A DNA stretch of 49,293 bases, from assembly GCA_015207195.1 (NCBI GenBank), contig JADEXJ010000031.1:1-49293 (forward strand), written 5' to 3'. The position numbers and the translations under genes were made by a program. This stretch comes from Pleurocapsales cyanobacterium LEGE 10410. GTDB taxonomy: Bacteria > Cyanobacteriota > Cyanobacteriia > Cyanobacteriales > Xenococcaceae. Position 1 is the stretch's first letter. The number at the start of each line of letters is the position of its first letter. Below are positions 7,091 through 14,142 of the stretch, one piece after another. The notes below the pieces were generated by a model that ran no database searches, was not told where the DNA came from, and worked only from the letters and a program-made list of their open reading frames with translations.

Positions 7091-8893
7091 CTAGATTAAA
7101 GTCGGAATATCGTTTACCCACTTCCAGTTCAAGCAATTGAACCATTTTCTGAGTTTGTCGGCTTCCTGTTTAGATTTGTAAGCTCGAATTACCTTCAAAT
7201 CTTCTTTAGTCTTTTCATCGTGGCAATGTTTGTGTAACAGCTGAAGATTGTTTTTGTATTCATGTCCTCCTATTTTGCGGGGAACAATGTGGTCGCGTTC
7301 AATACGATCTCCAGGTCTAAAAGTTAAGTCGCAGTAGTTACATTTACCCTTTTGTTTTTGAAAAAGTTTGGCTGTCGAGGCATTCATTTCAGGGTGTTTT
7401 CCCATTCTTGAAGCCCAGTAATTAGTGTTTCCATCATAGGGACTAGAATTACCTCTCACTTTGATATGTCGAGTAATTTTTGTCTCGAAATGTTGAAAAA
7501 GAACATATTCTTTTTCTTTACGAGTACAACCGAAACGCCAGTTGTTCATCCCTATAGTACGCCAATACTTTTTAGAGACCCAGTACTTCTTCTTTTTAGG
7601 GTGTCTTCTATCAGCCCATCTTCTGAGTTTTTTATGAAGAAGGTGATATATTTTTGAGAATATATCACTACTACAAACTGTTTTGTAATAATTAGTCCAT
7701 CCTCTTATGACTGGATTTAATTTAGCAATCAGTGAATGCTGTGGAGCAGCTGTATGGATATTTATTATTTCAACAAGTTTTTTATAGTGTTCTTTTACTT
7801 TTTCATCAGATGGTTTGATGATGGTCTTAAAACCGAGTATTTTTCCATGAGTGTCTTTACCAGATTGGTATTTACTCACGGGGTATTGTCTAATATTAAA
7901 TCCTAAGAAATCAAACCCTGGTTTTTGACCCTCATAATAATTGAGGGTGTGTTTAATTTTGGTTTTTTCTTGACTTAGTTCTAGACCATATTCGGATAGC
8001 CATTTTTCTATTAATTTCTTGCACTCCACCACAATATTTAGGTCATGATGAAGAATCACAAAATCGTCCGCGTATCTGATGAGTGAAAGAGATTTTTGGT
8101 TATCTCTTTTTTTCCCTTTCAGACTTGCAGCGTATTCTTTAATTGCTTCTTCCATACCATGTAGGGTGATGTTGGCTAAAAGAGGGGAACAAATGCCACC
8201 TTGAGGTGTACCTTCTGTAGAAGAAATCAGAATTTTTCCATCTACAATTCCCGCTTTTAACCATGCCTTGAGTTGTTTTCTTACTTTAGGAAAAGTCTTC
8301 ACTTTCTCAAGAAGTTTGCTGTGATTAATTTTGTCAAAGCATTTGCTAATATCGGCATCTAGCACGAATTTTGGTTTTTGCTTGATTGCCGTAAATATTG
8401 CACCTACTGCATCGTGACAGCTTCTTCCTGGGCGAAACCCGAACGAATTTGCTTCAAATCGTGCCTCCCATTCTGGTTCTAATGCTGCTTTGACAAGAGC
8501 TTGGGATGCTCTCTCGTACATAACGGGTATTCCCAGAGGACGCTTTTTTCCTTTAGCTTTTGGAATCCATATCCTACGAACAGGTTGAGATTTATCCTTA
8601 AGTTTCAGGTTTTGAGCTAGGATAAGACGCTGTTTGGGGTTTAGGGATTTAATTTTATCTACTCCCGCAGTCTTCTTTCCCGAATTATCTTGAGTTACTC
8701 GTCTGACGGAAATCAATTTAGCGTGGTAAGAATTAATTAGAGTTTTTTGTAACTTACGTAACTTTTTGACATCATTGCTGATGCTGGCTTGATAGATTCT
8801 TTTTTGGAGCTTGAACACCGATTTCTCAACTTTGCGCCAATTAATCTCGTTCCATGCCACTGTATCTGGAAGATCAGTTTTAGCCATATTCAC
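7091..8893 (-). CDS. ltrA: Group II intron reverse transcriptase/maturase with HNH endonuclease
   Basis: This 600-aa LtrA-type protein helps the intron splice and copies it into new sites by retrohoming. An RT0 region (RIYQASISNDVKKLRKLQ) opens the chain, then RT motifs: AGVDKIKSL, RRIWIPKAKGKKRPLGIP, FGFRPGRSCHDAV, DADISKCFDKINH, GTPQGGICSPLLANI and the catalytic YADD at residues 274-277. The maturase X domain spans about 370-470. The C-terminal HNH nuclease is CNYCDLTF, then RIERDHIVPRKIGG and NNLQLLHKHCHDEKT (about 520-570). All catalytic residues are present and full length is normal, so the element is probably active. Expressed from within the intron in the same direction as the host gene. 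Confidence 0.95.
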   Translation of the reverse strand: MNMAKTDLPDTVAWNEINWRKVEKSVFKLQKRIYQASISNDVKKLRKLQKTLINSYHAKLISVRRVTQDNSGKKTAGVDKIKSLNPKQRLILAQNLKLKDKSQPVRRIWIPKAKGKKRPLGIPVMYERASQALVKAALEPEWEARFEANSFGFRPGRSCHDAVGAIFTAIKQKPKFVLDADISKCFDKINHSKLLEKVKTFPKVRKQLKAWLKAGIVDGKILISSTEGTPQGGICSPLLANITLHGMEEAIKEYAASLKGKKRDNQKSLSLIRYADDFVILHHDLNIVVECKKLIEKWLSEYGLELSQEKTKIKHTLNYYEGQKPGFDFLGFNIRQYPVSKYQSGKDTHGKILGFKTIIKPSDEKVKEHYKKLVEIINIHTAAPQHSLIAKLNPVIRGWTNYYKTVCSSDIFSKIYHLLHKKLRRWADRRHPKKKKYWVSKKYWRTIGMNNWRFGCTRKEKEYVLFQHFETKITRHIKVRGNSSPYDGNTNYWASRMGKHPEMNASTAKLFQKQKGKCNYCDLTFRPGDRIERDHIVPRKIGGHEYKNNLQLLHKHCHDEKTKEDLKVIRAYKSKQEADKLRKWFNCLNWKWVNDIPTLI

Positions 8894-9563
8894 TCTTACT
8901 AAATCACTATTTTCCTGTACAAAGTTAGTACGTCAGCATATCTTGACCATTACAGTCGAGCATTAGCTTTTTACTAAATCCTACGCCTTCTATAACCTCC
9001 AGAGAGATTTTGCATCTTGGTTGATTACTCAAGGTTTTCGACCATCCTTGAGAGTTATAGAAGGATTTCCTCGTTCCGAAATTCCGTTGGTTTGAATCTT
9101 TAGGATGTGACTATCCACCGAGAGCAGTAGATGTTGAAATTTCTAGGCAAACATAGAAATTCTACTGTTTTGCTCTATTACCTTTTGGTTATAGCCTATC
9201 AGTCCATTTGGCTATTTCGGGTTAACGATGGTTCATCGTCTACTTCGCTTTCGCTATCCATAGAGTTCTTGCTTGCAATTGACCAGATTGAACTACCAGT
9301 CAGAGTTGCTTTTATTCCCGCTTCAGAGATTGATGACCAGTCGCTACTCTGGGGAATATGCTTTTACCCCCAACATCTGGGGAGTGAGACTTGAGATGTG
9401 AGACAAAATTAGATTTCTAATTTCGTTGTATGGATTCTCTCACTCACACGGAATATTCAGTTGTCATGGTTATAGATTGACCTGTTAACCTAAGTCAACA
9501 TTTAGTCTTGCCATGCTAGCCGTCCCTGTACTTAATAGTACATTTAGACCAAACGAGTCGCAC
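8894..9563 (-). ncRNA. Group II intron ribozyme, 5' domains
   Basis: This 670-bp segment between the 5' splice site and the RT start would fold into domains I-III and the 5' part of IV. The EBS1 hairpin is at 9138-9159. A reading frame on the opposite strand here (9131-9394) is a shadow of ribozyme sequence. Confidence 0.85.
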
Positions 9564-9600
9564 TTTGCCAGATCCGTTACAGCCACCAAAGACATATATT

Positions 9601-9795
9601 TCAGGCATGAGTAAATATTCTTGTTCGATTCATAGAGACGACCGTGTTTGTTTCTAACTTACCAAGAGCGGCAACCTCGCAAGCTCTACCGTTAGGTAAA
9701 GACTGGACAAGGTAATTAGCATGAGTAGCTGTATCATTATTCAGCTCTTCTTTGTACCGCTTCCCAACAGATACTAATCGATCGTTAGATCTCAT
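9601..9795 (-). CDS. Possible small gene ahead of the zeta toxin (64 aa)
   Basis: The frame reads MRSNDRLVSVGKRYKEELN onward, ending TRIFTHA, and overlaps the toxin start by 8 bp, as an upstream antitoxin gene might. No clear ribosome binding site is seen, and the central part lies in an element with CTTACC/GGTAAAG arms that looks like another small repeat. It is weakly supported and could be only the toxin leader region. Confidence 0.25.
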   Translation of the reverse strand: MRSNDRLVSVGKRYKEELNNDTATHANYLVQSLPNGRACEVAALGKLETNTVVSMNRTRIFTHA

Positions 9796-9803
9796 TAATT
9801 TGT

Positions 9804-9823
9804 ACTATTAATATTGGGAATAG
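9804..9823 (+). promoter_or_regulatory. Shared 20-bp upstream element, copy 2
   Basis: ACTATTAATATTGGGAATAG matches copy 1 (4020-4039) at 16 of 20 bases, with TTGGGAATAG fully conserved. It lies 108 bp before the LuxR-type regulator, in the same orientation as the other copies. Confidence 0.4.
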
Positions 9824-9931
9824 ACTACGATATCTTCCAAGTTTATGATTGTGTTAATCGAGCCAACAAAAGCATCTAAGACAAAAAAGCTTATTTGCTT
9901 AATACTATTGGATAATTAATATTTAAAAGCT

Positions 9932-10618
9932 ATGAATCAAATAGAAGTTAATCAAAGCAATAATAGCAGCTTTAATTTGCCGAAGGCTACAGTTTTATTA
10001 ATCAAACGCGATCCTTTTCAAAGATTGGGATTGTGCAAAATACTATCACAGCAAAGCTCTTTGACTATATATGATTGTGCCGATTCATTTACAGGTTTAA
10101 GAATGTCGCAGCGATTTCAGCCAGATGTAATTATTTTAGATTTAGAAATACTAGTAAATAGTAATTTCAAACTTCACGAACAATTGAAGGAACAATCACC
10201 CAAATCTAAACTAATTGTATGTGGACAACAAATAGAGCGTGAAACTGTATTAAAAGTTTATTCTATTTCTGCAAGTTATTACTTGGAAGATGGTGATATT
10301 TCTAAATTGCTTTTAGCTATAGTGAATGCTTATGAAGGAAGTATTTACGTTCATCCTCAAACCAGTTATCTATTATCGAGTAATTTGCTGTTGCCTGTAT
10401 CATCGACAGGATTAGATTCTCTCGCACCAAAAGAATTAGATGCTCTCAAACACCTAATTACTGGAAAGGATTATCAAGAAATCGGACAGAGTATGTGTAT
10501 TAGCTCTCATACAGTACGCAACTATATCTCTGGAATTGTCAAAAAGCTAGGACTGAAGAATCGCACTCAAGCTGTAGTAGTAGCTGTATGTGGTGGGTTA
10601 CTTGCGGAAGCTCAATAG
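9932..10618 (+). CDS. LuxR-family response regulator with degenerate receiver
   Basis: The 228-aa product has a receiver domain (about 18-135) and a C-terminal LuxR/NarL helix-turn-helix (about 160-222: LAPKELDALKHLITGKDYQE, then SSHTVRNYISGIVKKLGL). The putative phosphoacceptor is D70 in DVIILDLEI. The acidic pair is reduced to LIKRDP, and the conserved lysine after beta-5 is replaced in ASYYLED (residues 114-120), so normal phospho-switching is doubtful. It is an orphan: no histidine kinase gene is near. It is transcribed alone, away from the zeta operon, and ends at a terminator hairpin. It could act on the shared 20-bp element found before it and two other genes, which is a guess. Confidence 0.8.
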   Translation: MNQIEVNQSNNSSFNLPKATVLLIKRDPFQRLGLCKILSQQSSLTIYDCADSFTGLRMSQRFQPDVIILDLEILVNSNFKLHEQLKEQSPKSKLIVCGQQIERETVLKVYSISASYYLEDGDISKLLLAIVNAYEGSIYVHPQTSYLLSSNLLLPVSSTGLDSLAPKELDALKHLITGKDYQEIGQSMCISSHTVRNYISGIVKKLGLKNRTQAVVVAVCGGLLAEAQ

Positions 10619-10623
10619 AAAAA

Positions 10624-10643
10624 AAAGACCAGTTAAGGTCTTT
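10624..10643. terminator. Bidirectional terminator hairpin
   Basis: AAAGACC and GGTCTTT (10624-10630/10637-10643) form a 7-bp stem with loop AGTTAA between two convergent genes. On the minus strand the stem is followed by a run of T, so it would end both transcripts. Confidence 0.65.
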
Positions 10644-10672
10644 AAATAAATATGTCGTGTAGCTATAGGAAT

Positions 10673-11020
10673 CTAGCTAAAATCTAAATCGTCACTTTCA
10701 GATTCTTTCTGCTTGCTAGTAGCTTTATCAATGTCACGCATATAACGGAAATAAAGCTCCATAACTTCAGCTTCGCTAGTAAGCCAATAGACATTTTCCA
10801 GAATTTCGTTCAATAACTCATCAGCAGAATGTTTACCGTAGCTTTGCTCGAACTTTTTGCCAAAAGCATCCCAGTTGAACTTTTTACCTTTGTCCTTGTG
10901 GACTCTAGATAAAGCTCGACCAGATACTTCTTTAGCTACATAGTAAATAGCTTTATGTCTGCGTTCGTCAGCATCGGCAAAGATTTTCTGCATTAAAGAT
11001 TGAGATGTGCGTCTAGCCAT
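10673..11020 (-). CDS. Unknown plasmid protein with Asp/Glu-rich C-terminus (115 aa)
   Basis: I start it at 11020 (MARRTSQSLMQKIF) because GGAG lies 9 bp upstream; a further ATG at 11035 contains that site. The protein is helical and mixed-charge, with KKFNWDAFGKKFEQSYG in the centre and a C-terminal tail KQKESESDDLDFS. The central segment resembles FSWDTWNKIFAKIFGEP of the acidic-tailed protein at 17736-18344, so they may be distant relatives. Function unknown. It is a single-gene unit convergent with the LuxR-type regulator and divergent from the ParA-like operon. Confidence 0.7.
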   Translation of the reverse strand: MARRTSQSLMQKIFADADERRHKAIYYVAKEVSGRALSRVHKDKGKKFNWDAFGKKFEQSYGKHSADELLNEILENVYWLTSEAEVMELYFRYMRDIDKATSKQKESESDDLDFS

Positions 11021-11110
11021 GAATTGAATCTCCATTAATTTAGGAATATTTCACACACATTGAGCCGACAGGCTCTTAATTCTCAAATCAACTTTAATTA
11101 GGTCAGTATA

Positions 11111-11851
11111 ATGGCAACTATATTTTTTATCGATAGCGAAAAGGGGAGCATGGGTAAAAGCCTTTTTTGTCGCTGTTTGCTTCACTTCTTAGAACAGAAG
11201 AAAATTACCTACAAGTTAGTAGATACCGATCCCAAACCCGATGTCGCTCAAATCTATCAAGGCACTAAGGACATTCAGTTTACCGCTTCTGATGAGGCGA
11301 CGATGATGTATTCACAGACAGCAGGTGAGGTTGACAAGCTGATCGAACTGGCAATGGAAGAAAATGTCATTGTCAATCTTCCAGCTAAAGTACATCAGCA
11401 GGTTAAGTTTTGGGTCGAGGGTAATAATTTACTAGAGGAGAGTTTTGCCAAAGAAAGTGGTGTAAGCTTCTGCAAATTTTTTCTTTCTAATGGCAGCGAT
11501 ATCTCTTTAGAATTACTGAAAGATTCATTGCAGACATACCAAGGAAAATTACCTCATATCTTAGTTCGTAATAAAGGTCTAAGGCTAGATTGGTCGGAAA
11601 TTGATTCGGGCGATCGCCTGACTAAATTAAAATCCGAACACCAGTTTCTAGAACTTGATTTTCCAGGTCTGCGTCGTACCGATATCGAGTTTATCGATCG
11701 CCAACAGCAACCTTTTTCTCAGGTGATGGCGGAGTTACCTCTGTTGTCTCGTCAGAGAGTTAAAACATTTCTGAGCGAGACGATGGCAGCTATTGAAAGC
11801 ACTGGGAAGTTTGGCACTTCCTCTACTGAAGCGACGGCGAATAAAAAATGA
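11111..11851 (+). CDS. ParA/MinD-like P-loop ATPase (MobD-like)
   Basis: The 246-aa protein starts with a deviant Walker A motif, IDSEKGSMGKSLFC (residues 7-20), with the signature lysine K11 as in ParA/MinD/StbB ATPases. YKLVDTDPKPDVAQIY follows as the Walker A' region (DTDP). The DExx-like strand is VIVNLPAKVHQQVKFWV. It ends 4 bp inside the next gene (ATGA overlap), so it heads a tightly packed operon. Such ATPases on cyanobacterial plasmids occur near mobilization or conjugation genes and may aid partition or DNA transfer. It has no ParB gene beside it. Confidence 0.75.
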   Translation: MATIFFIDSEKGSMGKSLFCRCLLHFLEQKKITYKLVDTDPKPDVAQIYQGTKDIQFTASDEATMMYSQTAGEVDKLIELAMEENVIVNLPAKVHQQVKFWVEGNNLLEESFAKESGVSFCKFFLSNGSDISLELLKDSLQTYQGKLPHILVRNKGLRLDWSEIDSGDRLTKLKSEHQFLELDFPGLRRTDIEFIDRQQQPFSQVMAELPLLSRQRVKTFLSETMAAIESTGKFGTSSTEATANKK

Positions 11852-12825
11852 GTCAAGAATTAACCCCCGCAGAAATTGAAACTTTGGCTGAATGTGCTGA
11901 AGACGGAACGGAAGATCTACTAGCGGATGAGATAGCAACCGATGATTCTGACGGTCAAGCCTTCTACGGTTCTGATTATCCTACTGCTAAAAGTACCGAA
12001 GCCAAAAATCGGGCATTTATGGCGACTGCTCTCAAAGATTTAAGCGATCGCGAACGAGAAATCGTGCTGCGAACGGCGATGGAAACCGATATTAAAGGCG
12101 ACGATCCTCTATTCATCTTTCTGATAGCTACGGGAAAAATTGAGTTACTCTTGCACCAAAAACCAGCAGAAATTGAGGCTTTATTCGCTCGACAATACCA
12201 GGAGTGGCGCAAAGACTGGCAGAAACGGCTGAAGTATTCCCATGCGTTATTTATAGAACATTCCAAAACTCTTCAAGACTATATCAAAGACACTCAAGAA
12301 ACACTGGAAATAGCTTCAGCAGCAGCTTTAGATGCTCATAGCGACAAGATTACCGATGCAGCCAACACGGTAATCAAGAAAGTAGCCTTTACTAAAATCA
12401 GCCACGATGCGATCGCCTTAACTAAAGCAGCTTTCTATATTTTTCTGTCAATTTCTGTTGGTGTGGTGTTGGGATTGGCAATTCCTATGTTCTATAAACC
12501 ACCTCCACCAGAACCAGATCCCAAAGGAGCAAGACAGCTAACTCTAGAAGAGGCTAAGGCACTGGAATGGGCAATGAGCGATCTGGGTAAATCAGCCAGA
12601 GAAAACCCCGAACTCGTTCGGTGGGCTACCAGCACCCAAGGTCAGTATGCCAAAGAGCTGATGGAATGGAATCAGGTTCTGTTAACTAAGCGAGGCGGTA
12701 CATTCTTGTGCGAACGAGATGCCGAGAAGCTGGGTGTAGTGCTGCGTTTGTCGGGGCGGGAAACCAAAAGAGGTTTTTGCACTTTGTGGGTGCGATCTCC
12801 CAGCGAACGACGGTACGTGGAATAA
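11848..12825 (+). CDS. Single-pass membrane protein of the ParA-like operon (325 aa)
   Basis: An acidic N-terminus (about 1-40) leads to a helical region with DDPLFIFLIATGKIELLL (85-102) and a long coiled segment (110-185). One membrane segment follows, KAAFYIFLSISVGVVLGLAI (about 193-212), then a Pro-rich stretch KPPPPEPDP and a C-terminal domain with two cysteines (FLCERDAEKLG, RGFCTLWVRS) and Trp/Glu-rich helices. It resembles hypothetical proteins from cyanobacterial plasmids with a DDPLF motif, and I cannot assign a function. Overlap with the ATPase and 6-bp spacing to the next gene indicate co-transcription. It may anchor the ParA-like ATPase to the membrane. Confidence 0.7.
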   Translation: MSQELTPAEIETLAECAEDGTEDLLADEIATDDSDGQAFYGSDYPTAKSTEAKNRAFMATALKDLSDREREIVLRTAMETDIKGDDPLFIFLIATGKIELLLHQKPAEIEALFARQYQEWRKDWQKRLKYSHALFIEHSKTLQDYIKDTQETLEIASAAALDAHSDKITDAANTVIKKVAFTKISHDAIALTKAAFYIFLSISVGVVLGLAIPMFYKPPPPEPDPKGARQLTLEEAKALEWAMSDLGKSARENPELVRWATSTQGQYAKELMEWNQVLLTKRGGTFLCERDAEKLGVVLRLSGRETKRGFCTLWVRSPSERRYVE

Positions 12826-12831
12826 GTATTT

Positions 12832-14103
12832 ATGAAGAATAAAGCAATGGGTCAAATTTTTAGATATTTAAAAAACACTAAATTATTAACTACAGCCTTG
12901 ACTACAGTAGCAATGTTGGCAGTACCAATAACTCAGGTAAGGGCTGCTGACTATTGGTATGACAAAAGCATTACCGAAAATGTAATTGATGGCGATCGCT
13001 TTGTCGGGCAGGTAAGGCTACCCGACTGGGATAATATTACCCTGGAAGATTTCCCGCCTATGCAAGAAGGAGGAAGCATCGGTACGGAGTTTAATTCTTA
13101 TGCGGGCTACGATCTCTCGCGGGAGTGGATAGCAGGTGATTCTCTAGTCGATATTCTCAAACTGGGGGACGTGGAAGAAGGCTTTGCAGCACAGGAACTA
13201 AGTATTGGAGAAATTGCTGTTATTACGGGCGTAGAAACTAATGACATTGCTCTATCAGCATTTGAGTTAGCCAAAGAGCAATCGTTGGGAGAATTAGTCG
13301 AGGCAGTACCAAGATTGGGTCAACAGCAGGTTAGTGAAGTCGAACCAATTGCCAAATTAGTGGAAGCTCAATTCGGCAGCGGTTATGAGGATACGAGCAT
13401 AGATTCTTTAGTAGAGAGCGATCTAGCAGCCAAGGAGCTTAAATTCGGAGAAGTTGACCTATCTCAATACAGTATCGACGATCTTCCTGGTTTATCAGAT
13501 ACGGCGTTAAAAGAATTTACAGGCTGGGAAAATGCAGATGTAAATGACGTTCCCGCATTATCTAAAGTTGCCCTGAGTCAGATGCCGAATCCCCTATCTA
13601 ATATTGCCCTACCAGTAATGCGGATCGATGCGGTTTGGAGTGATGCTGAGAGTAATCGCCAACGAACCGTCAGTGGGAGTTACGAAGAAGGCTTTAACGT
13701 TCCCTGCACCGCAGGTTCTCGCTGTCCCTATATTGAACTGGACGATATCGAAAATTTTGGTAGCGACTGGCGGTTGCCTACCGAGGGAGTGCAGTGGATT
13801 GAAGGGCGCGATCCCCAATCGGGTAACATCTGCCCCGACGCTCCTTGGGGAGTCAGAGGCGGACATGGAGTACTGGGAGCTGTCAATTGTGGCAAAGAGC
13901 CTACGGGAAGACATCCCTTTGGTAAGGCGTTTAAGTTTGCTATTTGGGGAACGGATGAGACTACCGATAGCGTAGAGACAGCAATCTTTTTCCGTTTCTG
14001 CGCTAAGTCTCCCGTAGTCGATTTAGGCTGTACTCCCTATTTTATTGGCCCAATTCCATTCTTCAGTTTCCGACGAGATAACTGGATATTTCTGGGAATC
14101 TAA
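12832..14103 (+). CDS. Exported protein of unknown function (423 aa)
   Basis: A Sec signal peptide is clear: basic start (MKNKAMGQIFRYLKNTK), hydrophobic core LLTTALTTVAMLAVPIT, and VRA|AD cleavage after residue 38. The mature part has repeated short motifs (LSIGEIA, KFGEVDLSQ, LSDTALKEF, LSKVALSQM) that suggest alpha-helical repeats, then a Cys-containing C-terminal domain (VPCTAGSRCPY, GNICPDAPWG, GAVNCGKEP, FRFCAKS, DLGCTPYF), where six or more cysteines could form disulfides in the periplasm. Many GH-like and Trp residues suggest a compact globular end. I do not recognise the family. It lies in an operon with another exported protein and a primase-like gene, so a part in conjugation or cell-surface contact is possible. 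Confidence 0.7.
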   Translation: MKNKAMGQIFRYLKNTKLLTTALTTVAMLAVPITQVRAADYWYDKSITENVIDGDRFVGQVRLPDWDNITLEDFPPMQEGGSIGTEFNSYAGYDLSREWIAGDSLVDILKLGDVEEGFAAQELSIGEIAVITGVETNDIALSAFELAKEQSLGELVEAVPRLGQQQVSEVEPIAKLVEAQFGSGYEDTSIDSLVESDLAAKELKFGEVDLSQYSIDDLPGLSDTALKEFTGWENADVNDVPALSKVALSQMPNPLSNIALPVMRIDAVWSDAESNRQRTVSGSYEEGFNVPCTAGSRCPYIELDDIENFGSDWRLPTEGVQWIEGRDPQSGNICPDAPWGVRGGHGVLGAVNCGKEPTGRHPFGKAFKFAIWGTDETTDSVETAIFFRFCAKSPVVDLGCTPYFIGPIPFFSFRRDNWIFLGI

Positions 14104-14142
14104 ATTTTTATTTATTCAACCCATATACGACTTTTTAGACAA

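Larger units (their letters stand above)
6989..9563 (-). mobile_element. Group II intron (2575 bp) with intron-encoded protein
   Basis: On the minus strand the intron begins GTGCGACTC (9563) and ends TTTAAC (6989), matching the group II 5' GUGYG and 3' AY rule. Domain V is at 7028-7063 (minus): GAGCGGAG stem, GAAA loop, CTCCG return, with an AGC triad near its start; domain VI follows. The RT/maturase ORF lies in domain IV. Exon binding site 1 is visible: a perfect 7-bp hairpin (9138-9144/9153-9159) presents TGTTTGCC, whose TTTGCC pairs with the last six exon bases GGCAAA. CGTTA (9227-9223) could pair with TAACG further upstream as EBS2/IBS2. The intron lies sense to the toxin gene, so it should splice. 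Nothing suggests decay. Confidence 0.93.
6417..9608 (-). pseudogene. Zeta-toxin family kinase gene, split by group II intron and broken by a small repeat
   Basis: Exon 1 runs 9608-9564 and encodes MPEIYVFGGCNGSGK. Exon 2 starts at 6988 with TTLATAILSSLDNPLEFV, so splicing rebuilds the Walker A motif GCNGSGKTT without a seam. Exon 2 continues with VNADIIAAELNP, FETTLAARTFAKFLREC, VYVWLESAELAVSRVAKRV and NIIRRRYERGRDNF, as in zeta-toxin/UDP-GlcNAc-kinase-like P-loop kinases. A palindromic repeat at about 6538-6606 then adds an in-frame TAG (6584-6586) and shifts the frame. The original C-terminus is still readable at 6417-6536 (ADYWIVYDNTRPTRSVV, ending WQQITQES). The spliced product would be about 149 aa and lack the last 45 or so residues. 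A hypothetical 64-aa frame overlaps its start and the antitoxin-like gene overlaps its end. The splice reconstruction is direct from sequence; loss of activity is inferred. Confidence 0.8.

Noticed and set aside
9131-9394. Open frame of 87 codons on the + strand
   Set aside because: It is antisense to the intron ribozyme and has no start signal or family features.
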